Shown one piece after another: positions 11,101-23,252 of a stretch of 64,000 bases of DNA. The first letter of the stretch is position 1. The number at the start of each line of letters is the position of its first letter. Both the position numbers and the translations under genes were made by a program. Origin of the DNA: Blakeslea trispora (Eukaryota > Mucoromycota > Mucoromycetes > Mucorales > Choanephoraceae); the NCBI GenBank assembly GCA_025331445.1, contig JAIWNE010000027.1, forward strand, positions 186,001 through 250,000, written 5' to 3'. Under the pieces are notes generated by a model, which saw only the letters and a program-made list of their open reading frames with translations, made no database searches and had not been told where the DNA came from.

Positions 11101-13975
11101 GCTACTAGTTTTAATAGATCCGATAAAATTCGGCCCAATAACTATAAATAGGTTTTTAAGGATATAGCCAGGAGAAACTGTGATCTATTTGTGTATGCAT
11201 AGCAATAAAGAGAGAAAGAGAGGAAAGGGGGCAGGGAAGAGGAACAATTTAAGGCTTAAAGCCAAAGTATAGATGTTTTCATTTTGATTTCAGCCGAGTG
11301 GCTAAATCTGGCCAGTAAAGGTAGTAATTGCTGAGCATAACTGGTTTGATAGCTAGTAAATTCGTATCAACAAATATATGTACATATTTGTATGTGCATA
11401 AATACATGCTCCCGTATCACATAGCAGTTCGTAGGAAAGCTCAAAGTAGATTTCTGTATAAAATACAACGACTGAGGCACATTCTGTCTATATATACCAA
11501 GAGACCAGAATTGAAGAAAAAAGCGATATTTTTAAATCAGGTACACAACCTTTAGTCTTTACAGAATAATTTAGTGTATTAGCTTAAGACTAACTAATAG
11601 AAATAGATAATATGTGTTAGAAGCGCATTCATCTCATGTGTACTTTCTCTTTTTTTTATTTATTTATAGTACATTAGCAATCATTTTAAGTTATTCTATG
11701 GTTTTATAAAAAAAAAAAAAAAAGAGTCAGTAATACTAATTACAACAAGAGAAAAAAAAAGATACTGCTTTGTTTAAAGTACAAGGCATTTCTATTTACG
11801 TGAAACAACACCTGGTTACTAATAAGAGGATTATTAAATTCTTGCGATTTTAGATGTGATGACAGTATGTTTGTCCAGGTTTATCAACATAATTTGGTTT
11901 GCTACTGTTAATTGGTAGCCTTCTTTGTCTTACTATAGATAAAGACATTTTGTTTAAGATACAAAGGTATTTCCCACCAAAGTTAAAAATACAAGAAGCA
12001 AAAGCAACCGTGCATAATTTTCAATCTGGATTATTCATCTGGATTATAGCTACATATAATAGAGCTTATTTGTCATCATATGGCGCATTCAATGCTACCA
12101 AAGAAAATAACAAAGGGTTTGCCTTTACAGATAATCGCCTACTACTATGCAATAAATTAGGCATTGCATATTCTTCAATTAGCTTTACATAAAGGTTTCT
12201 CCAAACCAATTATCCTGTCAAATTTGCTTTCATCAGCGAGATAAATTCATGCTATTCTCTTGATTATACCTTCCGAGCTTCGAGCAATCAAAATATGGGT
12301 TATTTTATTTGAGTGATAAAATCTATGAGCATATAGACAGAATTTTGTCCTGTTGATAGTTCTATCAGGTAGTTTTTGATCTTCTTCAAGTATCGGTGAT
12401 TCAAACATCTGTTCTTTGCATGAATTTATCATTGTAGCAGAAAAAAAACAGAGCAGCGATGGAATGAGGCAGCTTGGTTTCTTCTAGTTGAGTAATTTTC
12501 TCCATAATACTGCAAGGCTCAATTTTTGTATGAGATAATCAAAAATAAAGATAAAAATAAACAGTAAGAGTATACTTGTAGTGATTGAGAAGGAATACAC
12601 AGCGCGATTCTATGCCTCACGAGATTTGTAATGATTAACCACAATTTCATGTACCAAAAGTCAAAACTACAACCCATCAGCCCACTTTGTGGTATAAATA
12701 GCATTTTGCTGTAGCCAATATTTTCATTCCATAAAATGATTCACAAGTTACTTATGCTCTCATTTTCTTCTTCTTCTTCAAAGAGTTTGCCTGTATACTG
12801 TAAAGCTATTTTGGGACTTGATGAACGCAAAGAAGAGTTGATTTGCTCCAAGCAATGATGAACATAGTTTCAAAAAACGCGAAAAAGCTAATGTGGCATC
12901 AACATTGGAAAAATGAGTTGCAAATTTACGCGTGTGTATAAACATCTGCATATATATATACTGTCTATTTCAATGTGCAACTGCTCAAACTGATGACTGG
13001 TGTGGATCACAGAAAAAGAAAGCTTATTATTACATATGCATACATTCACGAGATGAAAGTTTTCTAAAGTATATAAAATGAATAGTCCAATATGTCTTTA
13101 ATGGTCATTCGTCTTATAGATTTATTTGTTTTTCTTTCTTGTTTTGAAGGGGTTTAGTTTACATTATGATCGGCAATGTCCGATATGTGTTTATCTTTAC
13201 AGGCACAAAGAGAAGGGGGGGGGGAAAGGGGAAGCAAAGGGGAAGATAGAGGAGTGGGGTAGATAGTTTGGAGAAAATAAAAGAAGCATCGAAAGGATAA
13301 AAAGAGCTACATCTGTTTTAGTATGTTGGTTTTTTCTTTTCTATACGTGTTGTATCACCAGAAATAAAGTTGCCCACTATATTTGTTTGGGTCTCTTGTT
13401 GTTGCTATGACTATAAAGGTAACAACTATCTTGTTGCAGGAGCAAAATCCCCTTTTTGTCAATTCGAGATATCAAAAAAAAAAAAGTGGACAACAACTAT
13501 AGGAGCAACCGTTCTAAAATAGAGTTCGATTTCTTTATGCGAACGAGATTATATAGGTTTGGGCGGTCAAACAAAGGAGACAAGTGTTGAATAGATAAAA
13601 TTAGAGCCATTTTGTCTCTAAAGAACAATGCAGGTTGAATAAACATCTTTGTCTTTCTCTATATTTGTTCTAATTTTCATTCTCTCTTTTTTGAACAATT
13701 TCTTTTTATATTAATTTTTTTTTGTTTATGTTTGTTGATGGCAATTAAATAAGTCGAGCAGGTTAGTATAGATGAGCTCTTTCCTTTCATCCTTCTTGCC
13801 CCTTGCTTTAAAAGACCAATCATCGTGACCGCCACTTGAGATAATTTTTTGTGCTTGAAACGTTTTTTTTTTCTTGGCTTTCAGTAATAAAAAGAACCTA
13901 GTTTTGGTACTTTCTTTCTCTCTCTCTCTCTTTTCTTTATCTTCTTTTTTTCTTCACTTTATTAAATTACATCAA
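8155..13975. other. Long gene-poor region upstream of the APSES regulator
   Basis: About 5.8 kb without a gene I can support. Open frames of 60-110 codons occur (8439-8771, 10168-10476, 11899-12192), but none has a recognisable domain, a coherent intron pattern or a clear start context. The DNA is AT-rich with homopolymer runs (11708-11723, 11750-11760). A G/A-rich tract lies at 13207-13260, and a CT-rich leader stands just before the APSES start. The most economical reading is a large regulatory region for the downstream developmental factor plus decayed sequence. An untranslated or poorly conserved small gene cannot be excluded. Confidence 0.45.
8206..8268. repeat. 63-nt purine-only tract upstream of the dynein light intermediate chain gene
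   Basis: From 8206 to 8268 the plus strand contains only A and G, so the transcribed strand of the divergent leader is pure pyrimidine. It begins 52 bp upstream of the ATG at 8154. Pyrimidine tracts are common in fungal core promoters and leaders. Triplex potential is possible but only inferred. Confidence 0.6.
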
Positions 13976-15572
13976 ATGGATAGCTTTTATTCAAGTCCAC
14001 CTTATACCTATTTGCCATCAACAAACACAATAAATCATACTCAAATGTATCGTGATGACCATACATATGATCGAGCTTCATTTCTGGAAAGCACTCATCA
14101 CAGCCATTATAACCATAGCAACGGCAATCATTATCATCAGCAAGACTCAATCGTACCTGATCCCTATAACAGTTGGTCAAATCATTCACACTCCTCAATC
14201 CAAACTCCGCCATTGTATAGCACTAGTTGTCCTGTTGCTCCTGTGATGTGCTCACCTCGACCTAAAATAACGACCAATTTTTGGGAAGATGAGGGAACAG
14301 CTTGTTTTCAAATAGATGCCAAAGGTGTTTGCGTAGCACGTAGACAAGGTATGATTTACTCGTTATACAAACAAACGTGTGTCTGTTTATATTGAGTTCT
14401 CCTCTTTTTTTAATGCATTATTAGATAATGATATGATTAATGGCACTAAACTACTTAATGTTGTTGGCATGTCCAGAGGTAAAAGAGATGGTATCTTGAA
14501 GAACGAAAAAGGACGTGTCGTTGTCAAGGTTGGTGCAATGCATCTTAAAGGTGTTTGGTAAGTAGCCACTATATTTCTTTGTCACAAATTATTTACCAAT
14601 ACTTTTTTTTTAAGGATTCCTTTTAATCGAGCCAGAGAACTTGCCAACAAATTCAGAATTATGGATGTTTTATTTCCCTTATTTGCTGATGAACCTGCTA
14701 TGTTTGGGCATAATGCCGCGACACCAAATCGTTTAATAAACGAAACTGGCAGCAAGTGTAACACAACATCGCCCTCTCTTTCTGGTTTTCATCATCGGGT
14801 CTCGGAAGACTATTCTTCAGTAAACACCGCTAATCATTGGAACAAGGAGTTTGGCAACCCTAATATGGGTCACCAGTATACTTCTTATAATGATGACTTG
14901 CAACAAACACAGTGTACGTATAATATTGTAAACATATTTTCTTTTCTTTATTAAACTCATCATCTTATAGTGTTTTACAAGACAAGCCATTCTGATCTAT
15001 CAGCAACTGCAAGCCCTGTACCCCAATCCACAAATCATAATGAAGAGCCATCAAGCAACAATGTCTATCTGCAAAATAATGACAATAATAACACGAATAG
15101 CAATAACAACACAAACCCCTATGACTATTATTATTCTCGTCCATCTGTGAATAGAAACAGCTTCAGTAATACCATCTCAAGCCAAAACTCTTACAACATA
15201 TATCCTTCCCTACAACACGATAACTTAGAAAACAACAGCTACATCTACAAAGCACAACATCAACAAAAGACTACCCATGCCCATTATTCCCCATATACCA
15301 ACCCTTCATACCCTACCTCAAAGCCAATTGATGCTAGCGCAGGTTCGACCACACCTTCCTCTTGGTTGTCTCCTGAAACACCTACTGCAGTTCTATTCCA
15401 ACAGAAAGAGGAAATATCACCCTCTAAGAAACGAAAGTCTTCCTGCTCAGTTGAATCTCCCAACAAAAGAGCTTCTTTGGTAGCACCTGATTCACCAACT
15501 CAAAGAGTCATTAAAGTGATACAGTCGCAAGCGGAAGAGAAATTGATCCTTAGACCTGAGGAAACAAATTAG
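13976..15572 (+). CDS. APSES-domain transcription factor, StuA/Efg1/Sok2 type
   Basis: Four exons in phase (13976-14348, 14425-14557, 14615-14913, 14971-15572) give 468 residues. The protein begins [10 protein letters not shown] and has a His/Ser/Asn-rich leader of about 90 residues. The APSES DNA-binding domain spans about residues 98-210. It contains [54 protein letters not shown], and [19 protein letters not shown]. These are the KilA-N-like helix-turn-helix elements shared by StuA, Efg1, Phd1 and Sok2. The C-terminal half is low complexity, rich in Asn, Ser, Thr and Pro, with a basic KKRK near residue 422 that may be a nuclear signal. Family members bind promoter DNA as bHLH-like factors and control filamentous growth, sporulation and cell shape. 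The gene stands alone with gene-poor DNA on both sides. No ankyrin repeats are present, so it is not the Swi6/Mbp1 branch. Confidence 0.92.
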
Positions 15573-18500
15573 GAAGGTTACTACTGTTTAATCTTCTTTA
15601 TTCAGTTTTAAATAGCGAAATAAAACAAAAAAAAAATCATTCTATACTATAATCCTCAATCTTCTCGTTCGGAAAAATAAAGAGAGAGAGAAAACAAAGA
15701 AATAGATGAACAAATGAATCATGAGGGGCGAGGACCTTAAAATTTCCTAAATCAGGTTCAAAGATCAATGTGTAGTTAAAAGCGAATCTCCCAAGAATTG
15801 TTTGAGAACATGGAAAAACAAATCTGAATAAAGTATACACTTTTTACAAAAAAAAAAAAATCTGAAGGACACTGTTGCTTATACAAAATATCGAAGCATC
15901 TTCTGTTTTCAGAGTTGTTATACATTGGAGGATTCTCTGTCATTAAGAGAGTTGAAGTCCACCTGAAGCATGTGATTGCATCTGTAGTGGTTTTCAAAGA
16001 CCTTGGATTGACTCCAATTGTCCAGTACTACAACATCATTCTGATTGATCCGATCCGAAAAACTCTGGTAATCTCTCAACACGTTGCAAAGAAAACCTAC
16101 ACAAGGTAAAGGATCTTGATGGAGATGAGCTATAAAGTCCTTGATAATGGAATGATGACCTCAAGTTTCTTTGGAATTGACCACATGGTTGTTTTCAAGT
16201 TTGCAAGAGACCAAAGGTATGCGAGCCAAGTCTGAGGGACGTAGAAAAGCTGTGGTTCTCAATAAGAATGTTTGTAAAGAAGACTATGAGGGCAATGTGT
16301 CTAAAGGGATTGATTGTGTATGGACAACTTTCTTACAGTACACAAGAATTGGTAGTTATTGTTGAATCCAAGAAGTTATTAGCTCATTCAACAACCTATT
16401 GCTAGACAGTAATGACGGATCAGGATGTAGCTAAGTCATTGCCGACTTGGATAACTGAAAAGAAAAAGTCTGCCAATAGGAGTCAGTTATGCTACTCTAT
16501 TAGAAAGCTGGCTAACATGGCTATTGTGAAAGGGTCGATATGATAAGCCTTGCTCACAGCATCATCACAAAACAAAAAGAAATCTAAAATTTCCGTATGT
16601 AATTGCTAAGAAATAGTTGAATACCGCTTTATAAGACTCTCAAAGAGTCAAAGGATAGTCCTTGTGTTGTGTATTTTGAAGAAAGGCGTCTGTTGTAGGC
16701 CTATGTACTCTAGTTTCTTCTAGTTGAAAATTAGGTGAAAACCTTTATTTTTCTTTGGTATTACAAACAAGACTTTACTGTGGGCGTATCACTTTTCACA
16801 ATTTCTTCAAGAATAGTGTTTGACCCTCTAAATATTATGGTTTTTGAACTTTATGTTTGGCTTGCTTATCATGAGCCAGAGCTTCTAACTAGTAGCACCT
16901 CTTTTTTTCTTTTGCTTTCCTTGAAACAATTCTTATAACTCACTGCTACCCAAAAATTAAATAAAGAAGAATAGATTCAAGTTGTTTCACCTTGAACTGC
17001 AGCCGTTTGTTTATGAATGAAAGAATATGTTTACTGTTGTATGTTTTGAATGGGAGAAGAAACAAAAGAGATTAAAGAGTTTGAATATATTCAACGGTTT
17101 AAAGATCATAATCAGTCATCGTGACAAATGACGTTCAAGAGGGTTTTTGTTGTATCACTTCTGTTTAAATTTGTCATAGCCATATTATGAATTGCTTTAA
17201 CTATGAGCCAAACAGACTTCATTGATCTTTTCGTGCTTAGTGTAACTCAATGATTGTTTACATGTTGAAGTAACCAAAGGCAAAGACTTGTACGCCAAAA
17301 TTACACAGGCAATTTTGTACACACTCAGAAGCATTACGCCAATGAGATTCGCCGACAAGCGTGTTGGCATCAAAACAAGTCTTGGGTTTTAAAGACAAAT
17401 AAACTTTACAACTCTTTTTCAAAATGGTGTTGCACTAGAAAAAAAAAAACTTCGGATATCGCTTACGCCTAGTCTTTTTTGAGAAAGTATAAACTGTGTT
17501 GCACATTTAATACTTGAACTTGAGAAAATAAATTAGGAAGGTTACTATTACCTAATCTTCTTAAGAAGCGAAATGAAAAATAAACTTTGTCTAGCCTATG
17601 TTTTCGGGTGCAGATATAGATCCAAAAAGCTGTTTTGAATAAGATGACTGCAGATACTGTGTACATAGCCAAGCTGTATCTCCAAGTATTGCCCTGCATG
17701 TAGCCAAAATAATATAGATCAAGCTGTAAATGGGACAAAAACAATACTTTAACGTAATCAAATTTTCAAGCAAAGATAGTTTAAAGAACCGTGTTATCTC
17801 ATAGCAAACATCGCAATTAACATTTGATACATACTCCTTTAAAGCAGTTGGCGGTAAGTGAAATAGAAAGCATAAAGAAGGCCTGCGTATCAGCGACTAT
17901 TCAAGTTCCATGTGCTACAAGCTTGCAAACAACTTTGTTCATCTAGAGCCACATAGAAAAATGCTGCTTGTAGTATATTTCTTTTTTTGGCTAAATCACA
18001 ACAACATTGAGTTTTAACAAGTTTGAAGTGAAAACTTGTGTATTTTGCATGAAGCTCTAAACCAATTAAACAATCTCAAGAAGCATCAAAACAAACTGAT
18101 CAGTTTAGAACTCCATTTTTATTTTATGCAAGAGTTGCTGTCCAGAGCTTCTCAAAGTAGTTTGCTATTTTTTATGGCTACAAGTGGATGAAATATAGAG
18201 ATGCTGTAACATTGATATAATGTCAAACTATCTGTATTTTGTTCATGTCTTTTTAAGTCAAATTCTCTTTTGTTACTGCGAAGCCGATTCATTAGTTTTA
18301 AATCTGATAGCCTCAAATAACTTTTCTTTCGGAGGTATTTCTCCTTGAAACAATTCGTTCTCTATAAGCTCTTTAACTACAAGATTATGCTTCAAGACTT
18401 ACATACATTTGGTATACTCGTGCATTTCTGAAAGCTCAGAATAGACTAAAATTGGCAAATGAAATTCGACAGTTTCTTGCATTCAACATGATCTGTCTCA

Positions 18501-20187
18501 AAAACAATGGCAAATAGGTCAACATTTTTCTTGAGAGCTGCCACGTTGCTAAAAAACTATATCTCTGATAAAACTGCTTACAAAAGCACTGAGAATTTTC
18601 TTCTGCAAGCAGTTATCTTGCTTGCGTTTCTTGTAACTTGTACGGTTCAGCACAATTCTAAGCAACTCACACCTTGGATATCGTTCAGCTTAGCATTGTT
18701 CAATAAGACACAGACCAATCTAATGACATATCTGATAGCCTTTCGCTCCTTATGTATCGTCTTGGAGCATGTATGATAGCTTTCAAAATAGTTGCTTGTA
18801 TCCGAGTTGGTTAAATGAGAAGAATAGTGAGTCTTTAGCCAATCACTAAACGCATCACAGTAATTGAAATGCAGCAAAAAATCATGGAAGCAGAATCCAC
18901 TACAAGCTAGCTTCATATAATTGATTATGCCTATGCGCAAGCCCTCCAATGTACAAGCCTTGCAATATCAAACATAAGGAAACGCTGCTGTGTTCACACA
19001 AAGAGCTAGGCTTACAACACAATCATTGAAACGTTTATTGAGGTTTCACAAATAAACAAAAGGAAAAGGGATTTTTTTTTACGAATTGATGAAACTCAGT
19101 GACAGCAGCAGAATTATGATCAAAAGTAAAGACAATTAACAACTAGACAGCCAGTGCCTATGATACGGTGGCAAATCATAATCAAGCGAAAAAAAAATAG
19201 CATCATCTTTTACACTATTGGCCTTATGAGTGGCATAATAAATTGTCAAGTTGTAAATAACAACACACAACAAAGAGCGAAAGATGAAGAAGCATAAATG
19301 CCTGGTCAAATTTCACTTGTGAGCAAGCATAGAATTGACTGATCCAGTAACAAGCAGGGAACAACCTCTATAGAAAAACATAAACTTCTTTCTCAAACAG
19401 TTAACTGTCCATTTTGGTTTTCGATAAGACAGAAAGAAACTTCAAATCCTCAATGCTACTTAAGATATGGCTGTGATTGTCCTTGAATCAAATGATAACA
19501 ATGTTGGGATTATCGGGCAGCCCACATAAGGAGCAGTGGTTCCTTTTGTTAATTGAGGAACTATCAAGGTGTCGTTTTTTTTTTGGCTCTTCTAGCGTAT
19601 TTTTCCATACAGTAATAGTTATCATGGTTGACTCAATCATAACTTTTACTAGTGGTGCAGTAACTACTTTTTTCAACACGGTAGACTTCATGCAACCATC
19701 GCGTTCGAGAAAAAAGAAGTCGAAAAAAAAAGAAGGGTCAGTAACCTTAAAAAGAGGCACAGGTTTGAAGAGTCAAAGCAGTTGCTAGAAATGGTTAAAA
19801 ACGAGTTGAAAGAGCTTGGTAAGAAGGAGATACCTATGAAGGAGGTAAGAAAAGTTGTCACATAGTGCCAACCTAAGCCCCTGAGGCCTTGAGCAAGTAA
19901 ATCGCATTAGTTATTGTGGCGCATGGCTTGGCACTGTTAACAAAAAAAGCAAATCTTACTCGTGTCACATATAAAATTTTATTATCCTTCGCCTCTCTCT
20001 CTTTTTTTTTTTCTATTCCTTTTTCCCTTCTTTCTCTCTTTTTTTTTTTTTTTGTTCTTCCATACTCCCTTTTCTACTGCCACCAATATCTTGAATTCTT
20101 TAAAGGGAATTCGCAATCTGAAATCTCCTTTTATTTTCATCATTTAGCTTGCTGCATTTCCACCGAATTAAATTCCATTCCAAATAA
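15573..20187. other. Long gene-poor region downstream of the APSES regulator
   Basis: About 4.6 kb with no complete gene. A short sequence like the APSES 3' end recurs at 17509-17582. Coding-like fragments appear at 15915-16365 (plus), 17266-17390 (minus, cysteine-containing) and 19758-19842 (plus, Lys/Glu-rich, followed by gtaag), but none extends into a gene and all are flanked by stops. They may be relics of mobile elements or old genes. The last 200 bp (19990-20060) are strongly T/C-rich and form the leader of the C2H2 gene. Confidence 0.4.
17509..17582 (+). repeat. Degenerate second copy of the APSES gene 3' end
   Basis: A 17-nt stretch, aaattaggaaggttact, is identical at 15566-15582 (spanning the APSES stop codon TAG) and at 17530-17546. 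Similarity extends on both sides: upstream, cttagacctgaggaaac compared with cttgaacttgagaaaat; downstream, taatcttctt is shared and then agcgaaat after a small gap. The second copy has no open frame corresponding to the gene. It looks like a short, diverged duplication of the last codons and start of the 3' UTR. Confidence 0.55.
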
Positions 20188-21749
20188 ATGATGACTGACC
20201 AAAAAGAACATCCGAAAGGAACAAAAAGCGCACTATCAACCCTTCTAAACAGCCGCAACAATTCAAAATCAGTAAACGCAGACACACCAATGAAAGAATA
20301 CTTACCAACACCTGTTACACCTGCCTCAGAATTTCCTCAATTCCAAAGTCCAAACACTTCTTCTTTTAGTACTTTTTCAGTGATCAAGCCACCCAATACC
20401 CCTAACCAAAATAATACACGAAACAGTCAACCGGCGGTACCAACAGAAGCGAAGCCATATCCATGTCCAGAATGTCACCAGACATTTAGCCGACCTCATA
20501 ATTTGAAATCGCACCTTACAACTCATTCGTCCGAAAGACCTTTCCAAGTAATGTCTATTATTAGAAAAAAAATTTATTTTGTTTTATTGACCATTTTGTC
20601 ACACGTACCCTCTTTAGTGCGATGTTTGCAATCATCACTTTCGAAGACACCATGACCTAAAGCGTCATCAAAAGCTTCATACAGGCGAGCGACCTTATGT
20701 TTGCAAGGATTGTTTCCGTTCATTCGCCAGATTGGATGCATTGAATCGTCATCGTCGAGCAGAAGGTGGCACAGCCTGCAGTGCAGTGCATCTAGTAAAG
20801 CAGGAAATAGAAAATGTTTCCTCAAATAATAACGCCACTTATCATACCAACAACAAATCAACCTCAAGCAATACCATTGCTGATACCACATCCTCTATTC
20901 CTACAGCTTCACCGCCATCAGCCACCTTATCTATACCTGCCTCAACAGCACCGGTCAGTCGACCCGTGATTCCTCAGTTACATATCCCTCATCCCGCCTC
21001 GCATCTATATCCTAGAGATAGTCAACCACCTACTACAGCTGCGACCATCCCACCTACACATTCACCATCACCATTGTCAGGACAACCTCCTCCTCCTTCT
21101 CATCTGTTGCCTTCGCCAAGCGCGTTGTCTACGTTACCAATCACAAATAACAACAATCTGACGCCTATAGCCTATCAACATAAAAGCTTACCAACAACAC
21201 CTTCATCGCCTCCTTCAATACAACAAAATAAGTCACCTGTCTATCACCCTCATGCTTTTCAGCCATGGTCTCCATATCGATCTACTAATACTTTACATAC
21301 CGAGTCTACCTCACCCATTCCTTCAAGGCCAACTTTGCCACCATTAGGATCACCACCTGCTGAAATAGGATCTAAATTAGAGCGTTTGCAACAAGAAAAC
21401 GAAGAACTTAAGCGAGATATTGATCAATTACGAGCTATGGCTCAAAAAGAAGCTGCTGCTCTCAAGTCTCGTGTTCATGACTTGGAAATCGAGGTAAAAT
21501 AAAATAGTTTCAAAGAAAGAGCACTTTGTCTGACCATTCTATTAGAATAAAGTGCTACGTTCTTTAATTCAAAATCCTGTACAGACAGCATCAACAATAC
21601 CAACAATACCAACAAACACATTACCAGCAATTGGCCACAATGAAGATTACCTGAAAAGAAAACGTAAAAATAGCACTAGCCCAGAGAGCCACACTAGTCA
21701 CGATAGTAATGATGATTGTGGCAGAAAAAGTCCTTGTCTTCACAAATGA
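20188..21749 (+). CDS. C2H2 zinc-finger transcription factor with C-terminal coiled coil
   Basis: Three exons (20188-20547, 20618-21493, 21546-21749) join in phase to 479 residues. After a Ser/Thr/Pro-rich leader come three C2H2 fingers at about residues 91-170: CPECHQTF...H, then CDVCNHHFRRHHDLKRHQKLH, split from the first by an intron, and CKDCFRSFARLDALNRHRR. Linkers SSERPFQ and TGERPYV are of the classical type. A long Pro/Ser/Thr-rich region follows, then a heptad-rich helix from ERLQQENEELKRDIDQLRA onward (about residues 372-420) that could dimerise, and a Lys/Arg-rich KRKRKN near the end. It should be a nuclear sequence-specific regulator; the target is unknown. The finger set is close to those of many fungal stress and morphogenesis regulators (Msn2, Crz1 and Azf1 are relatives in a broad sense), but I cannot place it in one subfamily. 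Confidence 0.88.
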
Positions 21750-23252
21750 TTACATAATAAACCTAATCATCACTTTTCTAATTCCTCTACTAAAGGGCCT
21801 TTTTTTCACAATAACTTTAAGAGGAAGAGGATGTGCTATTCAAGCCTATCACAGTTATATAGATTATTTCCGGATATAAATCACACACTTTTGGAGAACC
21901 AGCAACTATGCAATTCGGAAGAGGCTTGAGCATACTTGGTCAGAGTAACAGTAAAAAAGCTAATTATGGCGCAAGAGACAATGAAAGCAAATTGCCACAA
22001 TTCTTTTGCTTTCTTTTTGAAGACTTGAAGACATTAAATAACGAATCATTTGGGAACACAATATCGGCTCAATCTCAAATATTCAATTTAAGGTTTTGCT
22101 CAATCCCTACAGTATATCATTCCTAACATTAACGTCATCATGCTCTTCATTCAACTGGCTTCCAATGTCTATGTTCCTTTTTTTTATACTTTTATAAGCA
22201 ATTTGGTCTCTCAAGCACGAGGGTCTTGCAACTACTGTATGTATCAGCAACATGGTTATCTTGTTCGATTCATCAAATAGAAAGTCTGCTTTCTTATAAA
22301 ACCAGTCTCTCATTCATGACTCTATGTTATTGAACACAACTTTAGTCTGATAGATGGTCACACTCGATAATAGCATGAGAGAGTCAAACTCTAGTCATAT
22401 TGTCTCGGTTGTTGAGCGTGATAAAATGCTGTAGAACTCATATATACATAAATGCATCAAACAGTTTTAAATACATTGCAAATGAGTTCTTTAAACCCAT
22501 ACAGTTGTCAATGTGTCAAATACTATGCTTCCTTTTTTTTTCTTTTCATAGCAATATAGCTTCTCTTTGTACCATCTCTTCAACCCCATAATGTTTCATT
22601 TGAGTTATGCATGTGATCAGATATAGAAGCAAGGTGTGATTGTATGAAGCAATAATCACATTAGTTAAATTAGAGCTCTCATCTGCCTGTTATAAGTTGA
22701 GTGGCGGGCATAAATGAGGTTGTTTGGAGAAAGAGGTAAATGGTTGCCACTGTTCCCGATTTTATAATCATCGAGTCAAAGCAACATGTGATTTTTTTCG
22801 AGCCATATTTTCCAAAAATGGGATATGCATCATGCTCAACAGCAGAGAAAGTCTGGAATGTAAAAAAGCTAGACATTGTTTGTGTTCAGGTATCTTGGAC
22901 CCATTGACATCTTTTGAGGAGAAACGTTTTCATAAAAAAAACATGATGACAATGCCTCTTTTTAGTACATTCAGATGTGTACAAGTTCATAATGGTTCAC
23001 TTTTTTTTACAGCATAAAGTACACAATAAGAATTATCCCCCTCAACAATGAAAGCAGAGGCTTTACATGTTTAAGCTAGATTAAAATGGAATAATTGTAT
23101 ACAACTCAAAAGTAAGAAAGCAGTTGTTGTGTGTGTTTTTTGAAATAATACAATCAACCTTGATGTTTGGTGATAGTGTTATTGATAAATGATGATTAAA
23201 AAAAAATACTCTAATTATGTACAGTTGGATGCTTGGAGGATAATTATGCTTT
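21750..23252. other. Intergenic region between two convergent genes
   Basis: The 1.5 kb between the C2H2 gene and the end of RRP5 shows no supported gene. Short frames at 21908-22126 and 22724-23017 have no recognised domain. Composition is AT-rich with small T runs. Both flanking genes end into it, so part must be 3' UTR. Confidence 0.4.

Noticed and set aside
11291..11352. tRNA-like A-box (agccgagtggct) with a weak B-box-like ggtttgatag
   Set aside because: No acceptor or anticodon stem can be drawn and the B-box is poor; at most a chance match or decayed tRNA.
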